A DNA stretch of 38,688 bases from Chlorobiota bacterium (GTDB taxonomy: Bacteria; Bacteroidota; Bacteroidia; Bacteroidales; VadinHA17): NCBI GenBank assembly GCA_013152085.1, contig JAADHC010000073.1, forward strand, positions 1-38,688, in the 5' to 3' direction. A program made the translations under genes and the position numbers. The notes beneath the pieces are model-generated. The model did no database searches. It had not been told where the DNA came from and worked only from the letters and a program-made list of their open reading frames with translations. Positions 26,198 through 34,235 of this stretch are shown here, piece after piece. The stretch's first letter is position 1. Every line of letters begins with the position of its first letter.

Positions 26198-26659
26198 TTA
26201 TATTTTCACCACAAGTTTACCGGTATTTTTTCCTGAAAACAAGCTGATCAGTGCCTTCGGGAGGCTCTCAAAACCTTCTTGTATTTCCATAACAGGAACC
26301 AACTTATCCTGACTTACCCACTTTCGCAACTGCTCCCTTGCTTCGTCAAAACGTTGCTGATAATCATACACAATAAAACCCTTCATCAGTGCCCTGTGGA
26401 TCAGCAGGAGGGCATTCAGTATGGGCCCCATAACAATCCGGGTATTGTTATATTGCGATATTTGCCCGCACAGCACAATTCTTGCAAAATTATTCATCCG
26501 GTTTCGCATATAGGGATCAACGGAAAGAAAAAGAGTACGGATCAGAATTGCTCCCGGTTCAGGTTCCGGTACAGGTGAGGCTTCAAGCATAAAGTTGTCA
26601 GGGATTATTTCTCCCTGCGGCCGCGAAACAAAAATCCAGGTCTGGTTTTTCTGTGTCAT
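26198..26659 (-). CDS. internally deleted NADP-dependent MDR oxidoreductase remnant
   Basis: An open frame of 153 residues that joins the two ends of a medium-chain dehydrogenase/reductase of the leukotriene-B4/CurA-like type (about 330 residues when intact). The N-terminal 50 residues (FVSRPQGEIIPDNFMLEASP, then LFLSVDPYMRNRMN) are those of the GroES-like domain. The sequence then jumps directly to the C-terminal part beginning NFARIVLCGQISQYN and ending IQEGFESLPKALISLFSGKN. About 170-190 residues, including the whole NADP-binding Rossmann core, are missing without a frameshift. The junction is near 26496. Without the cofactor site it should be catalytically dead, although translation may continue. 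Confidence 0.8.
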   Translation of the reverse strand: MTQKNQTWIFVSRPQGEIIPDNFMLEASPVPEPEPGAILIRTLFLSVDPYMRNRMNNFARIVLCGQISQYNNTRIVMGPILNALLLIHRALMKGFIVYDYQQRFDEAREQLRKWVSQDKLVPVMEIQEGFESLPKALISLFSGKNTGKLVVKI

Positions 26660-26927
26660 TGAGGTACCATTCAAATAATTTATAACCCGGCAAAAAATGA
26701 ATAAGGTAAAAATAGACCTTTTTTCTATATCTTTTAAGGAATGTTATCCGTAATACAGGTAGAATTATTAATATATTTTCAGAACTTCAGGTTTAATAAT
26801 TTTTTTTTTAATAATCTTTAGCAGTCATGCCGGAAACATACAATTCCGCTTTACGTTATATTAATATTATTACTTTTTTAACGGGCATAACGGAATTTTC
26901 GGCATATTTTCATAATTTTAGCAACCT

Positions 26928-29900
26928 ATGAACCGCAGCATAACGATTCTCATATTGTGGCTTATTCTGCAATTTGTCCCGGCAACCCAGATGGCTTCCG
27001 GACAGTTGCTTCCTTTCGACAACTACACTATTCATAACGGGTTACCGCAAAATTCGGTCTTTGATATTGTCCAGGATCAACAAGGGTATTTATGGTTTGC
27101 CACTCAGGTTGGGGCTTCCCGGTTTGACGGGAAAGGTTTTAAGAACTATTATGTTGCCGATGGACTACCGGATAACTATGTGAATTGCCTTTTAACGGAT
27201 TCTAAAGGCCGGATATGGTTTGGGACGGATGGTGGCGGAGTGGGCCGTAAAGATGGGATCAACTGGATAACTTTCAGGAAAACGGATGGATTGATAGATG
27301 ACCATATCGAGAAGTTGTATGAAGACCATTCGGGACGTATCTGGGTAATGACCCATTACGGGGTAAGCTATATCACGCCACAGGATAGTATTTACAGTTA
27401 CGACCGGAAAAACGGTTTGATACATAACAATGTTATCAGTATGTACGAAGACCGTGACGGAAACATGTGGCTCGGAACACAAACGGGATTATCGGTTTTT
27501 CGTGGAGACAGTATCTGGAACAAACCTTTGAATGATGTGGTTTGGGGTATCGATGAAGACTCGCATGGAAATCTATGGTTTGCAACGCAGGGGAGCGGAA
27601 TCTACCGGTATGACGGCGAGATATTTTATCATTATACGACAAACGAAGGGCTTACCAGCAATATTGTAATATCAATCTTCGTAGACACACGGGACCAGGT
27701 CTGGTGCGGCACTTATGAAGGTGGCGTTTCCATGTATGACGGTAAACGTTTCACTTCCCACATCGAGAACGGAATCAATAAGGAAGTGATCATGAGTTTC
27801 TTTGAGGACAGCCGGGGTGTTCTCTGGGCACGACCCAATGAAAATGGAATATACAGATTAAAAAAGGGAGAATTTCATCACCTGGATAAATCCAATAACC
27901 TGATTGACAATTATGTCCTTAAGATTTATGAAGACAACCAGCATAACCTCTGGTTTGGAACTTTAGGGGGTGTTTCGGAATATGCGAAGTTTACCTTTGA
28001 GTTTTTCACCGATGCAGACGGTTTGCCGGATAACAGTATCTTCTCTGTTGCTGCCGACAGCAAAGGGAATATATGGGCAGGTACCAATATCGGACTGGCA
28101 AGGTATAACGGTAGCCGTTTCAGGATATGGAATAAGAATAATGGCCTGCCCGATTTTACCATCACCAAGATCCTGGAAGATCAAAAGGGGCGGATATGGG
28201 CTGCCAGTTATTCAACCATTTCCAGGATTTCCGGTGAACATGTAATCAACTACCGGGATACGACCATTCTTCGCCAAAGTGTTATTTACGATATGGATGA
28301 AGATGACCAGGGACGGCTGTGGTGTGCTACCGAACGCGGAATATATTTATTTGAAAATAATCATTTTGAAAATCCGGCAAAGGGAACCATTCTGGCACAG
28401 CAGGAAGCACGGGGGATTTGCTGGAACAAAGGTATTGTGTGGGTAGCCACCGGCAAAGGGTTATTCAGGTTTGATCCTGAAACAAAAGATCTGAGAGTAC
28501 TGACTACGGACCAGGGCATGCCGGACAACAAATGCCGGGACGTAGTATGCGATGAAAACGGCATCCTCTGGGTAGCAACTGACGGCGGGCTGGTAAAAAT
28601 CAACAGACAGGAAACAACCTCAAAAATTCAAACATTTACTACAAAGGACGGGCTTGAATCCAATACGCTCTATTTTGTCTTACCTGATCAACGCGGACAT
28701 CTGTGGATCGGTCATGAAAAGGGCCTGAACCGCCTTGATATCGAAACCGGAAAAATCCGGTATTACGGTGTCGAAGAAGGATTTCTGCCTCTTGAAACCA
28801 ACCAGGGGGCGATTGCACTGGATAAACATAAGAATATCTGGATCGGCACCGTAGCCGGGCTTGCTCATTATGATCCTGCTTTTGAGCGAACGGCTTCCAA
28901 TCCACCGTTTACTTTTCTTCGAAACATCCTCGTTTTTAACGAAAAGACTGACCTTGCATCCTACTGCGACAGTCTGAATCCGTCTACCGGTCTTCCGGTA
29001 AACCTGACGCTCCCTTATAACAAGAATTCCATTACGTTTCAGTATATCGGAATCCACTTCACAATACCTTCAAAAGTCACCTATCAATACAAGTTACAAA
29101 ACTATGATGCAGACTGGTCCCCGAAAACACCACTCACGGAGGTAACCTACAAAAAGATTCCTCCGGGGGATTATACCTTTCTTATAAAAGCAGCCAATGC
29201 TGATGGTGTATGGAATCCGACACCTTCATCATTCTCATTCCGGATCAAACCTCCATTCTGGCAGACAGGGTGGTTTATCACACTGTCCGTTATTGCCGGA
29301 TTATTGCTGATTTTCTGGATTATCAAGCTGCGGGAACGGCAACTGATCAGAGAAAAAAGGATCCTTGAGGAAAAGGTGCGCGAACGAACCAAAGAAATCC
29401 GTAAACAAAAGGATGAGATTGAAAAGCAGCGCGATGAAATTGAAAAACAGCGTGATGAGATCCAGCAACAAAAGGAGATTGCCGAATCCCAGCGTGATCA
29501 GATCGCCTTGCAGAACAGGGAGATCAAAGACAGTATTTTTTATGCCAAACGTATACAGTCTGCTGTACTGCCGAGTGATGAAGAAATAAAATCAATATTG
29601 AATGAGTATTTTATCCTCTTTAAGCCGCGGGATATTGTTTCGGGAGATTTTTACTGGCTGCATCGTAACCAGTCTAAAACAGTGGTTATAGCAGCCGATT
29701 GTACGGGACACGGTGTTCCGGGTGCATTTATGAGCATGCTTGGTGTAACGCTTCTGAATGAAATTATGAGTAAAGACCGTGTATATCAGGCCAACCTGAT
29801 CCTTAACCGGCTCAGGGATTACATTAAAATTACCCTCGGCCAAACCGGAAAACTCGATGAAGCCAAAGACGGGATGGATATGGCCCTGGTGGTATTGGAC

Positions 29901-30272
29901 GAGGAAAAAATGGAAATTCAGTATTCAGGGGCATATAATCCGCTGATCCTGATCCGTGACGGTGAACTGCTTGAATTCAAAGGTGATAAAATGCCTATCG
30001 GTATCCAGGTTAACGAAAAGGAATCTTTTACCAACCATGTCATTCCGGCCAAACCCGGTGACACGCTCTATATTTTCTCTGATGGTTATGCCGACCAGTT
30101 TGGCGGTGATCATGGTGGAAAATTTAAAATCCGGCCATTCAAAAATCTGTTATTGGAGATCCATGCTAATCCCCTTCCGGAACAAAAGAAAATCCTGTAT
30201 AAAACCCTTGTGGAATGGATGCAGAAAGAACAGCAGGTAGATGATATTCTTGTGATCGGGCTGAGGGTTTGA
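26928..30272 (+). CDS. propeller/Y_Y_Y sensor with SpoIIE-type PP2C phosphatase output
   Basis: A 1114-residue membrane sensor. After a signal peptide (ending ATQMASGQ) come about 14 regulator-propeller repeats (units such as GYLWFATQVGASRFDG and NLWFGTLGGVSEY), then a Y_Y_Y domain (KVTYQYKLQNYDADWSP, near 713), one membrane helix (about 779-798) and a long coiled coil (about 800-870) with three near-identical seven-residue units KQ(K/R)DEIE. The cytoplasmic end is a SpoIIE/PP2C phosphatase with metal-binding Asp907 (SGDFYW) and Asp924 (AADCTGHGVPGAF), and DGMDMA and SDGYADQFGG later. It should therefore dephosphorylate a protein in response to an envelope signal. In most Bacteroidota relatives the propeller/Y_Y_Y part is joined to a kinase instead. 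The ATG at 26928 follows a weak -7 box (TAATTTTA). Confidence 0.9.
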   Translation: MNRSITILILWLILQFVPATQMASGQLLPFDNYTIHNGLPQNSVFDIVQDQQGYLWFATQVGASRFDGKGFKNYYVADGLPDNYVNCLLTDSKGRIWFGTDGGGVGRKDGINWITFRKTDGLIDDHIEKLYEDHSGRIWVMTHYGVSYITPQDSIYSYDRKNGLIHNNVISMYEDRDGNMWLGTQTGLSVFRGDSIWNKPLNDVVWGIDEDSHGNLWFATQGSGIYRYDGEIFYHYTTNEGLTSNIVISIFVDTRDQVWCGTYEGGVSMYDGKRFTSHIENGINKEVIMSFFEDSRGVLWARPNENGIYRLKKGEFHHLDKSNNLIDNYVLKIYEDNQHNLWFGTLGGVSEYAKFTFEFFTDADGLPDNSIFSVAADSKGNIWAGTNIGLARYNGSRFRIWNKNNGLPDFTITKILEDQKGRIWAASYSTISRISGEHVINYRDTTILRQSVIYDMDEDDQGRLWCATERGIYLFENNHFENPAKGTILAQQEARGICWNKGIVWVATGKGLFRFDPETKDLRVLTTDQGMPDNKCRDVVCDENGILWVATDGGLVKINRQETTSKIQTFTTKDGLESNTLYFVLPDQRGHLWIGHEKGLNRLDIETGKIRYYGVEEGFLPLETNQGAIALDKHKNIWIGTVAGLAHYDPAFERTASNPPFTFLRNILVFNEKTDLASYCDSLNPSTGLPVNLTLPYNKNSITFQYIGIHFTIPSKVTYQYKLQNYDADWSPKTPLTEVTYKKIPPGDYTFLIKAANADGVWNPTPSSFSFRIKPPFWQTGWFITLSVIAGLLLIFWIIKLRERQLIREKRILEEKVRERTKEIRKQKDEIEKQRDEIEKQRDEIQQQKEIAESQRDQIALQNREIKDSIFYAKRIQSAVLPSDEEIKSILNEYFILFKPRDIVSGDFYWLHRNQSKTVVIAADCTGHGVPGAFMSMLGVTLLNEIMSKDRVYQANLILNRLRDYIKITLGQTGKLDEAKDGMDMALVVLDEEKMEIQYSGAYNPLILIRDGELLEFKGDKMPIGIQVNEKESFTNHVIPAKPGDTLYIFSDGYADQFGGDHGGKFKIRPFKNLLLEIHANPLPEQKKILYKTLVEWMQKEQQVDDILVIGLRV

Positions 30273-30466
30273 AGGATGATTGTTGGAGCCCCCGGACACT
30301 GAGTGCGTCGAGCATAGCGAAGCATGTATTTTTTATTCGTGAATTCGTGGCTTTAAGAAACATTATCCGAAAGTTTTTATTATAAAATGCAAGATATCCG
30401 TTACCTCATTTGGTAAACGGTCTGAGATCATTTAACTTACATGCATCAATCTTGTAGTTTACAGGG

Positions 30467-32716
30467 TTGATAAATAGGCAACAAGACCAACCACAAAATT
30501 TGCATCTCATCAGAACACAAAAAAACATCATAAAAACCTGTACAAAGAAAAGAATAAAGCTTTCCGTGATTTTCATGAATATGCTTTTATGGTTATGTCT
30601 CCCGTTTTTTGGGACTGCGGGAAACATTCCCCCTTTCACCTACAGTATTATTCAATCAATTGTCACCATTAAACAGCGTGACACGGCACGTATTCATAAG
30701 TTATGCAGCCAGGCAATCTCCCTTCGCAGGGATGATCCGGAAGGTGCCTTTGCTTATACTAAGGAAGCCCTTTCTTTAAGTGATTCCCTGGATTACCTCG
30801 CCGGGAAAGCACAGGCATGGCATACCCTTGGCAGGATTCTCCACAGCAATTTCAGGCTTGGCAAAGCAAGAGAAGCCTATCATAAGGCTGATTCATTATA
30901 CTATATACTAAATCTCCCGGAACAGCTGGCAGATACAAGAAATAAAATTGGTATCACCTATGGAATGGAAGGGTACTATGACAGTTCACTTTACTATTTT
31001 CAACAGAGTCTGGAATTGTATGCAGACCTGGGACAAAGAATAAAAGTCGCAAATTGTCAGAACAATATGGGCAATGTCTATAAATATCTTGGTAAATATG
31101 ACCTCTCTGTTGATTCCTACAATAAAGCGTTACAAAGTTATGCCGAAGTGAATGATTCCGGAGGAATTGCATCAAGTTACGACAATCTCGGTATCGTTTT
31201 TGATTTACAGGGGAATTACCGGGAAGCACTCGATTATTATTTCAAGGCACTCCGCCTGAGGGAAGCCGTTGGAGATACAGCCGAATTGACGAACTCTCTG
31301 TGCAATATTGGGATTATGTACTACTATCTCTCCGATTATGAAAAAGCCAGAGAATATCAGGAAAAAAATCTTGAACTTTCCAAAGCCATCAAAGATTTAC
31401 GTGGAGAAGGAATTGCATACAACAATCTGGGCAGCATTTCGAAGCGGCAGGGAAATGCTGAACAGGCGATCACATATTACCGGAATGCATTGAAGATTTT
31501 CGAAAGCTCCGGAGAAAGGCATGCCATTACGGATACACATATATATATGGCCGACCTGTTTATCAAGCAGGGAAAAACCGGTGAAGCGAAGTCACACCTG
31601 GATAAAGCCCTGTCTTTGGGTGAAGATATTCAATACAGTCAGGGAGTGGCAAACGCCTCTTTGGGACTCGGAAAGCTGGCACTGCTGCTGGAAGAACAAA
31701 ACAGCGCGGAAAAGTATCTTGTCAAAGCATTACGGCTGGGTGAAGAAATCGGTATGCCGGAAATTATTTTATCCGCAGCAGAACACTTAAGTGATCTTTA
31801 TAAACAAAGAGGAGATTTTAAGAATGCCTATGCATATCATGTAAAGTTTAAGAGGATGAGTGACAGTCTTATCAGCAGGGAAAACATAGAACACCTGACA
31901 CGTCTTGAGATGCAACATACGTTTGACATTAAACAGGACTCATTGCAATTGGAACAAGCCAAAAGAAATTTTTTACAGGAGATAAGATTAAAACGACAGC
32001 AAAGACAACGAAACTTACTGATCGGCGGGATCCTTGTCCTGTTTGTTGTTCTTTTGCTGGTGTACAGGATCTACCGGCAGAAAAAGAAAGCAAATACTGA
32101 AAAGGAAGTCCTGCTGAAAGAAATTCACCACCGGGTAAAAAACAACCTGCAAACGATCACCAGCCTGCTCAGCCACCAGGGATATGCCGTTGGCAATGTA
32201 GATATCCGGACAGCTATGGAAGAAAGCCAGGGAAGGGTACAGTCCATTGCACTGATCCACCAGATGCTCTATCAAAGTGAAAATCTGAAAAATATCAATA
32301 TCCAGGAGTATCTTGAAAACCTCGTACAATCCATCGGAGACATGGTTCAATCCGCAAATCAACAGATCACCTTTATCGTTAATGCACATCATGCATTTAT
32401 GGATATAGATACGGCGATCCCCATCGGGTTGATTGTAAATGAGCTGGTTACCAATGCCTGTAAGTATGCATTTATAAACCGTCATAGTGGCAAAATAAAG
32501 GTTGAGATTAATAAAACCGGAATTTCAGATTACGAGCTGATCGTGGCAGATGACGGCATAGGAATTCCTGAAATAGATCTTTCCGGAACTCCTGATACCC
32601 TGGGCCTCAAACTGGTTTTTATCCTGGCAAAGCAATTGAAAGGTAATGTTGAGTTTCATACAAACCACGGAACGGAAATCATTATCCGGTTTCATGAAAT
32701 CATGAAAAACAATTAA
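30467..32716 (+). CDS. TPR-sensor histidine kinase (HisKA_2 type)
   Basis: A 749-residue kinase. An N-terminal hydrophobic segment is followed by a long array of TPR units (about residues 65-480; for example NCQNNMGNVYKYLGKYDLSV, EGIAYNNLGSISKRQGNAEQ), which should be periplasmic, then a coiled stretch, a membrane helix (about 521-539, LLIGGILVLFVVLLLVYRIY) and the catalytic part. The phosphoacceptor region is EIHHRVKNNLQTITSLL with His554/His555, the HisKA_2 (HWE-like) class, followed by HATPase_c with NELVTNACKYAF and DDGIGIPEID. ATG 30467 gives the full frame; ATG 30575 (MNMLLWLCLPF) is an alternative start. A TTTG (30409) and TAACTTAC (30433) pair lies 20 bases apart upstream as a possible promoter. 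The LytTR regulator follows 61 bases later and is its likely partner. Confidence 0.9.
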   Translation: MINRQQDQPQNLHLIRTQKNIIKTCTKKRIKLSVIFMNMLLWLCLPFFGTAGNIPPFTYSIIQSIVTIKQRDTARIHKLCSQAISLRRDDPEGAFAYTKEALSLSDSLDYLAGKAQAWHTLGRILHSNFRLGKAREAYHKADSLYYILNLPEQLADTRNKIGITYGMEGYYDSSLYYFQQSLELYADLGQRIKVANCQNNMGNVYKYLGKYDLSVDSYNKALQSYAEVNDSGGIASSYDNLGIVFDLQGNYREALDYYFKALRLREAVGDTAELTNSLCNIGIMYYYLSDYEKAREYQEKNLELSKAIKDLRGEGIAYNNLGSISKRQGNAEQAITYYRNALKIFESSGERHAITDTHIYMADLFIKQGKTGEAKSHLDKALSLGEDIQYSQGVANASLGLGKLALLLEEQNSAEKYLVKALRLGEEIGMPEIILSAAEHLSDLYKQRGDFKNAYAYHVKFKRMSDSLISRENIEHLTRLEMQHTFDIKQDSLQLEQAKRNFLQEIRLKRQQRQRNLLIGGILVLFVVLLLVYRIYRQKKKANTEKEVLLKEIHHRVKNNLQTITSLLSHQGYAVGNVDIRTAMEESQGRVQSIALIHQMLYQSENLKNINIQEYLENLVQSIGDMVQSANQQITFIVNAHHAFMDIDTAIPIGLIVNELVTNACKYAFINRHSGKIKVEINKTGISDYELIVADDGIGIPEIDLSGTPDTLGLKLVFILAKQLKGNVEFHTNHGTEIIIRFHEIMKNN

Positions 32717-32721
32717 AAGAA

Positions 32722-32751
32722 TTTGTAAATTTAGAAATATAATTAACTTTG
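32722..32751 (+). promoter_or_regulatory. promoter of the LytTR regulator
   Basis: TTTG (32722-32725) and TAACTTTG (32744-32751) lie 18 bases apart, a full match to the Bacteroidota -33/-7 pair. The message would start about 20 bases before the ATG at 32778. The regulator therefore can be transcribed independently of the upstream kinase. Confidence 0.65.
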
Positions 32752-32777
32752 ATATCAGACTAATTTTATCCCCTTTG

Positions 32778-33518
32778 ATGAGTAAGGTTCGTATACTTAT
32801 CGTTGAAGATGAATTAATAGTGGCGGAGGACATCCGGAATTTACTGAAGCTGCTTGGGTATGAAGTTGCAGGCATTGCAACAAGTTATGATGAAGCTGAA
32901 AGGATGCTTTCCCTTCGTATGCCTGATATGGCTATTGTTGATATCAAAATATCCGGGAAAAAAGATGGTATTGAACTTGCCGAATATATCCGTTACCGGT
33001 ATCATATTGCTATTCTTTTTCTTTCTTCACATGCTGAAAAGGAAACCGTTGAGCGTGCAAAAAAGGTTCACCCGGATGGTTACTTATTGAAACCTTTCAA
33101 GAAAAAAGATCTGTACACAGCAATTGAGATAGCTTTATCCAATTTTAATCTGAGCCGGGAAACGGTTCCAGGGGAAGAACTCGATGAGGCAACCTATATC
33201 CTGAATAACAGTATTTTTATTAAAAAGGATTTTGCCTTTATTAAAGTGCATTATAGAGATATCAAATGGATACAGGCATTTGGGAATTACCTGATCCTTC
33301 ATTGCAATGGTGAAAAACATACGGTACGATCAACCTTCCGGGATATGCTGGATAAACTTCCTGAAGGTCATTTTATGCAGGTGCACCGTTCTTTTGCTGT
33401 GAATTTAAGCCAGATTAAAGTAATCAGGCAAAACTCACTGGTTATCGAGAATCATAATATCCCTATCGGCAGGACCTATCTGGACAAAGTTAAAAAGGAG
33501 CTGGAAATAAAACAATGA
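32778..33518 (+). CDS. LytTR-family response regulator
   Basis: A 246-residue DNA-binding response regulator. The receiver (1-120) has Glu10/Asp11, phosphoacceptor Asp55 in AIVDIKISG and Lys105 in LLKPF. The LytTR DNA-binding domain (about 140-246) has DIKWIQAFGNYLILHCNGEK, TFRDMLDKLP, FMQVHRSFAVNLSQI and IPIGRTYLDKVKKEL, all typical. ATG 32778 is used; a TTG codon just before it is the longer frame. It follows the HisKA_2 kinase and precedes the two surface genes, whose upstream region has a direct repeat of LytTR-operator geometry, so direct control of those genes is a testable inference. Confidence 0.93.
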   Translation: MSKVRILIVEDELIVAEDIRNLLKLLGYEVAGIATSYDEAERMLSLRMPDMAIVDIKISGKKDGIELAEYIRYRYHIAILFLSSHAEKETVERAKKVHPDGYLLKPFKKKDLYTAIEIALSNFNLSRETVPGEELDEATYILNNSIFIKKDFAFIKVHYRDIKWIQAFGNYLILHCNGEKHTVRSTFRDMLDKLPEGHFMQVHRSFAVNLSQIKVIRQNSLVIENHNIPIGRTYLDKVKKELEIKQ

Positions 33519-33600
33519 GTCATTGTCGTCATATCCGGTAAAATTTGTCCGTCTCTTGCATAATCCTTTTTTAACCCTGAAGCCTGATAATACCAGATAC

Positions 33601-33630
33601 ATTCGTCACAAATATTTGTCATTCGTCACA
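33601..33630 (+). promoter_or_regulatory. candidate LytTR operator: two direct repeats at 20-bp spacing
   Basis: ATTCGTCACA occurs at 33601-33610 and again at 33621-33630, exactly two helical turns apart in register. LytTR regulators bind tandem direct repeats about two turns apart. The repeats lie 6 bases upstream of a TTG that could be the -33 box, between the LytTR gene and the surface genes. The specific binding sequence of this regulator is unknown, so the assignment rests on geometry and location. Confidence 0.55.
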
Positions 33631-33635
33631 AAAAA

Positions 33636-33666
33636 TTGACATAGGTACAACTATGCATTAAGTTTA
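33636..33666 (+). promoter_or_regulatory. candidate promoter of the surface-gene pair
   Basis: TTG (33636-33638) and TAAGTTTA (33659-33666) are 20 bases apart; the -7 box fits TAnnTTTG at seven of eight positions. A transcript would start near 33673, giving a leader of about 35 bases. The weak boxes suit a promoter that needs an activator bound at the direct repeats immediately upstream. Confidence 0.45.
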
Positions 33667-33706
33667 TATCAAAATAACTTCTCAAATACCACAAAATCAC
33701 TGAACG

Positions 33707-34201
33707 ATGAGAAAAACAGTTAGTATTCTCCTAATAACACTGTTTATACCGGTAGTAACCGGGCAATCCCTCTCCCCCACGGTCTTAGCTACTGCAGGGT
33801 CGGTTTTCGATAATGGCTCTTTCAGTCTTTCATGGACTGCAGGCGAACTGGCGGTAGCCACGCTTACTGCAGGCGATATCATACTCACACAGGGTTTTCA
33901 GCAACCGGCCGGAATTTCAACGGGAATCAACAGAAACCGGCCTTCATGGAATATCCGTAGCTACCCGAACCCGGTAACGGATTACCTGACCATACATTTT
34001 GAGCTGGACAAACCCATTGAAATCATTATTGAAGTTACGGATATACTGGGACGTAAACAGGTCATCAGGAACCGCAGCATGATTGCTCCCGGTGAAACCA
34101 GAGAGCTGGATTTTACAGGTTTATCCGAAGGCATTTACCTCATGCAACTTATGACCCCGGATAAGAAAACCGTGCAAATATTCAAAATCATAAAAAGATA
34201 A
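33707..34201 (+). CDS. small T9SS-sorted surface protein
   Basis: A 164-residue exported protein. A signal peptide (MRKTVSILLITLFIPVVTGQ) precedes a short beta-rich domain with SFSLSWTAGELAVATLTAGD and ILTQGFQQPAG, then a linker and a C-terminal T9SS sorting domain (type A): SYPNPVTDYLTIHFEL (about 85-100), VTDILGRKQVI and LSEGIYLMQLMTPDKKTVQI, ending KIIKR. The domain should direct it through the outer membrane by the type IX machinery. The mature part before the sorting domain is only about 60 residues, so it may be a surface cap or anchor. The fibre gene starts 34 bases later and is probably in the same transcript. Confidence 0.88.
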   Translation: MRKTVSILLITLFIPVVTGQSLSPTVLATAGSVFDNGSFSLSWTAGELAVATLTAGDIILTQGFQQPAGISTGINRNRPSWNIRSYPNPVTDYLTIHFELDKPIEIIIEVTDILGRKQVIRNRSMIAPGETRELDFTGLSEGIYLMQLMTPDKKTVQIFKIIKR

Positions 34202-34235
34202 AATCAAACCTATTTCAGAAACTAAATCCACAATC

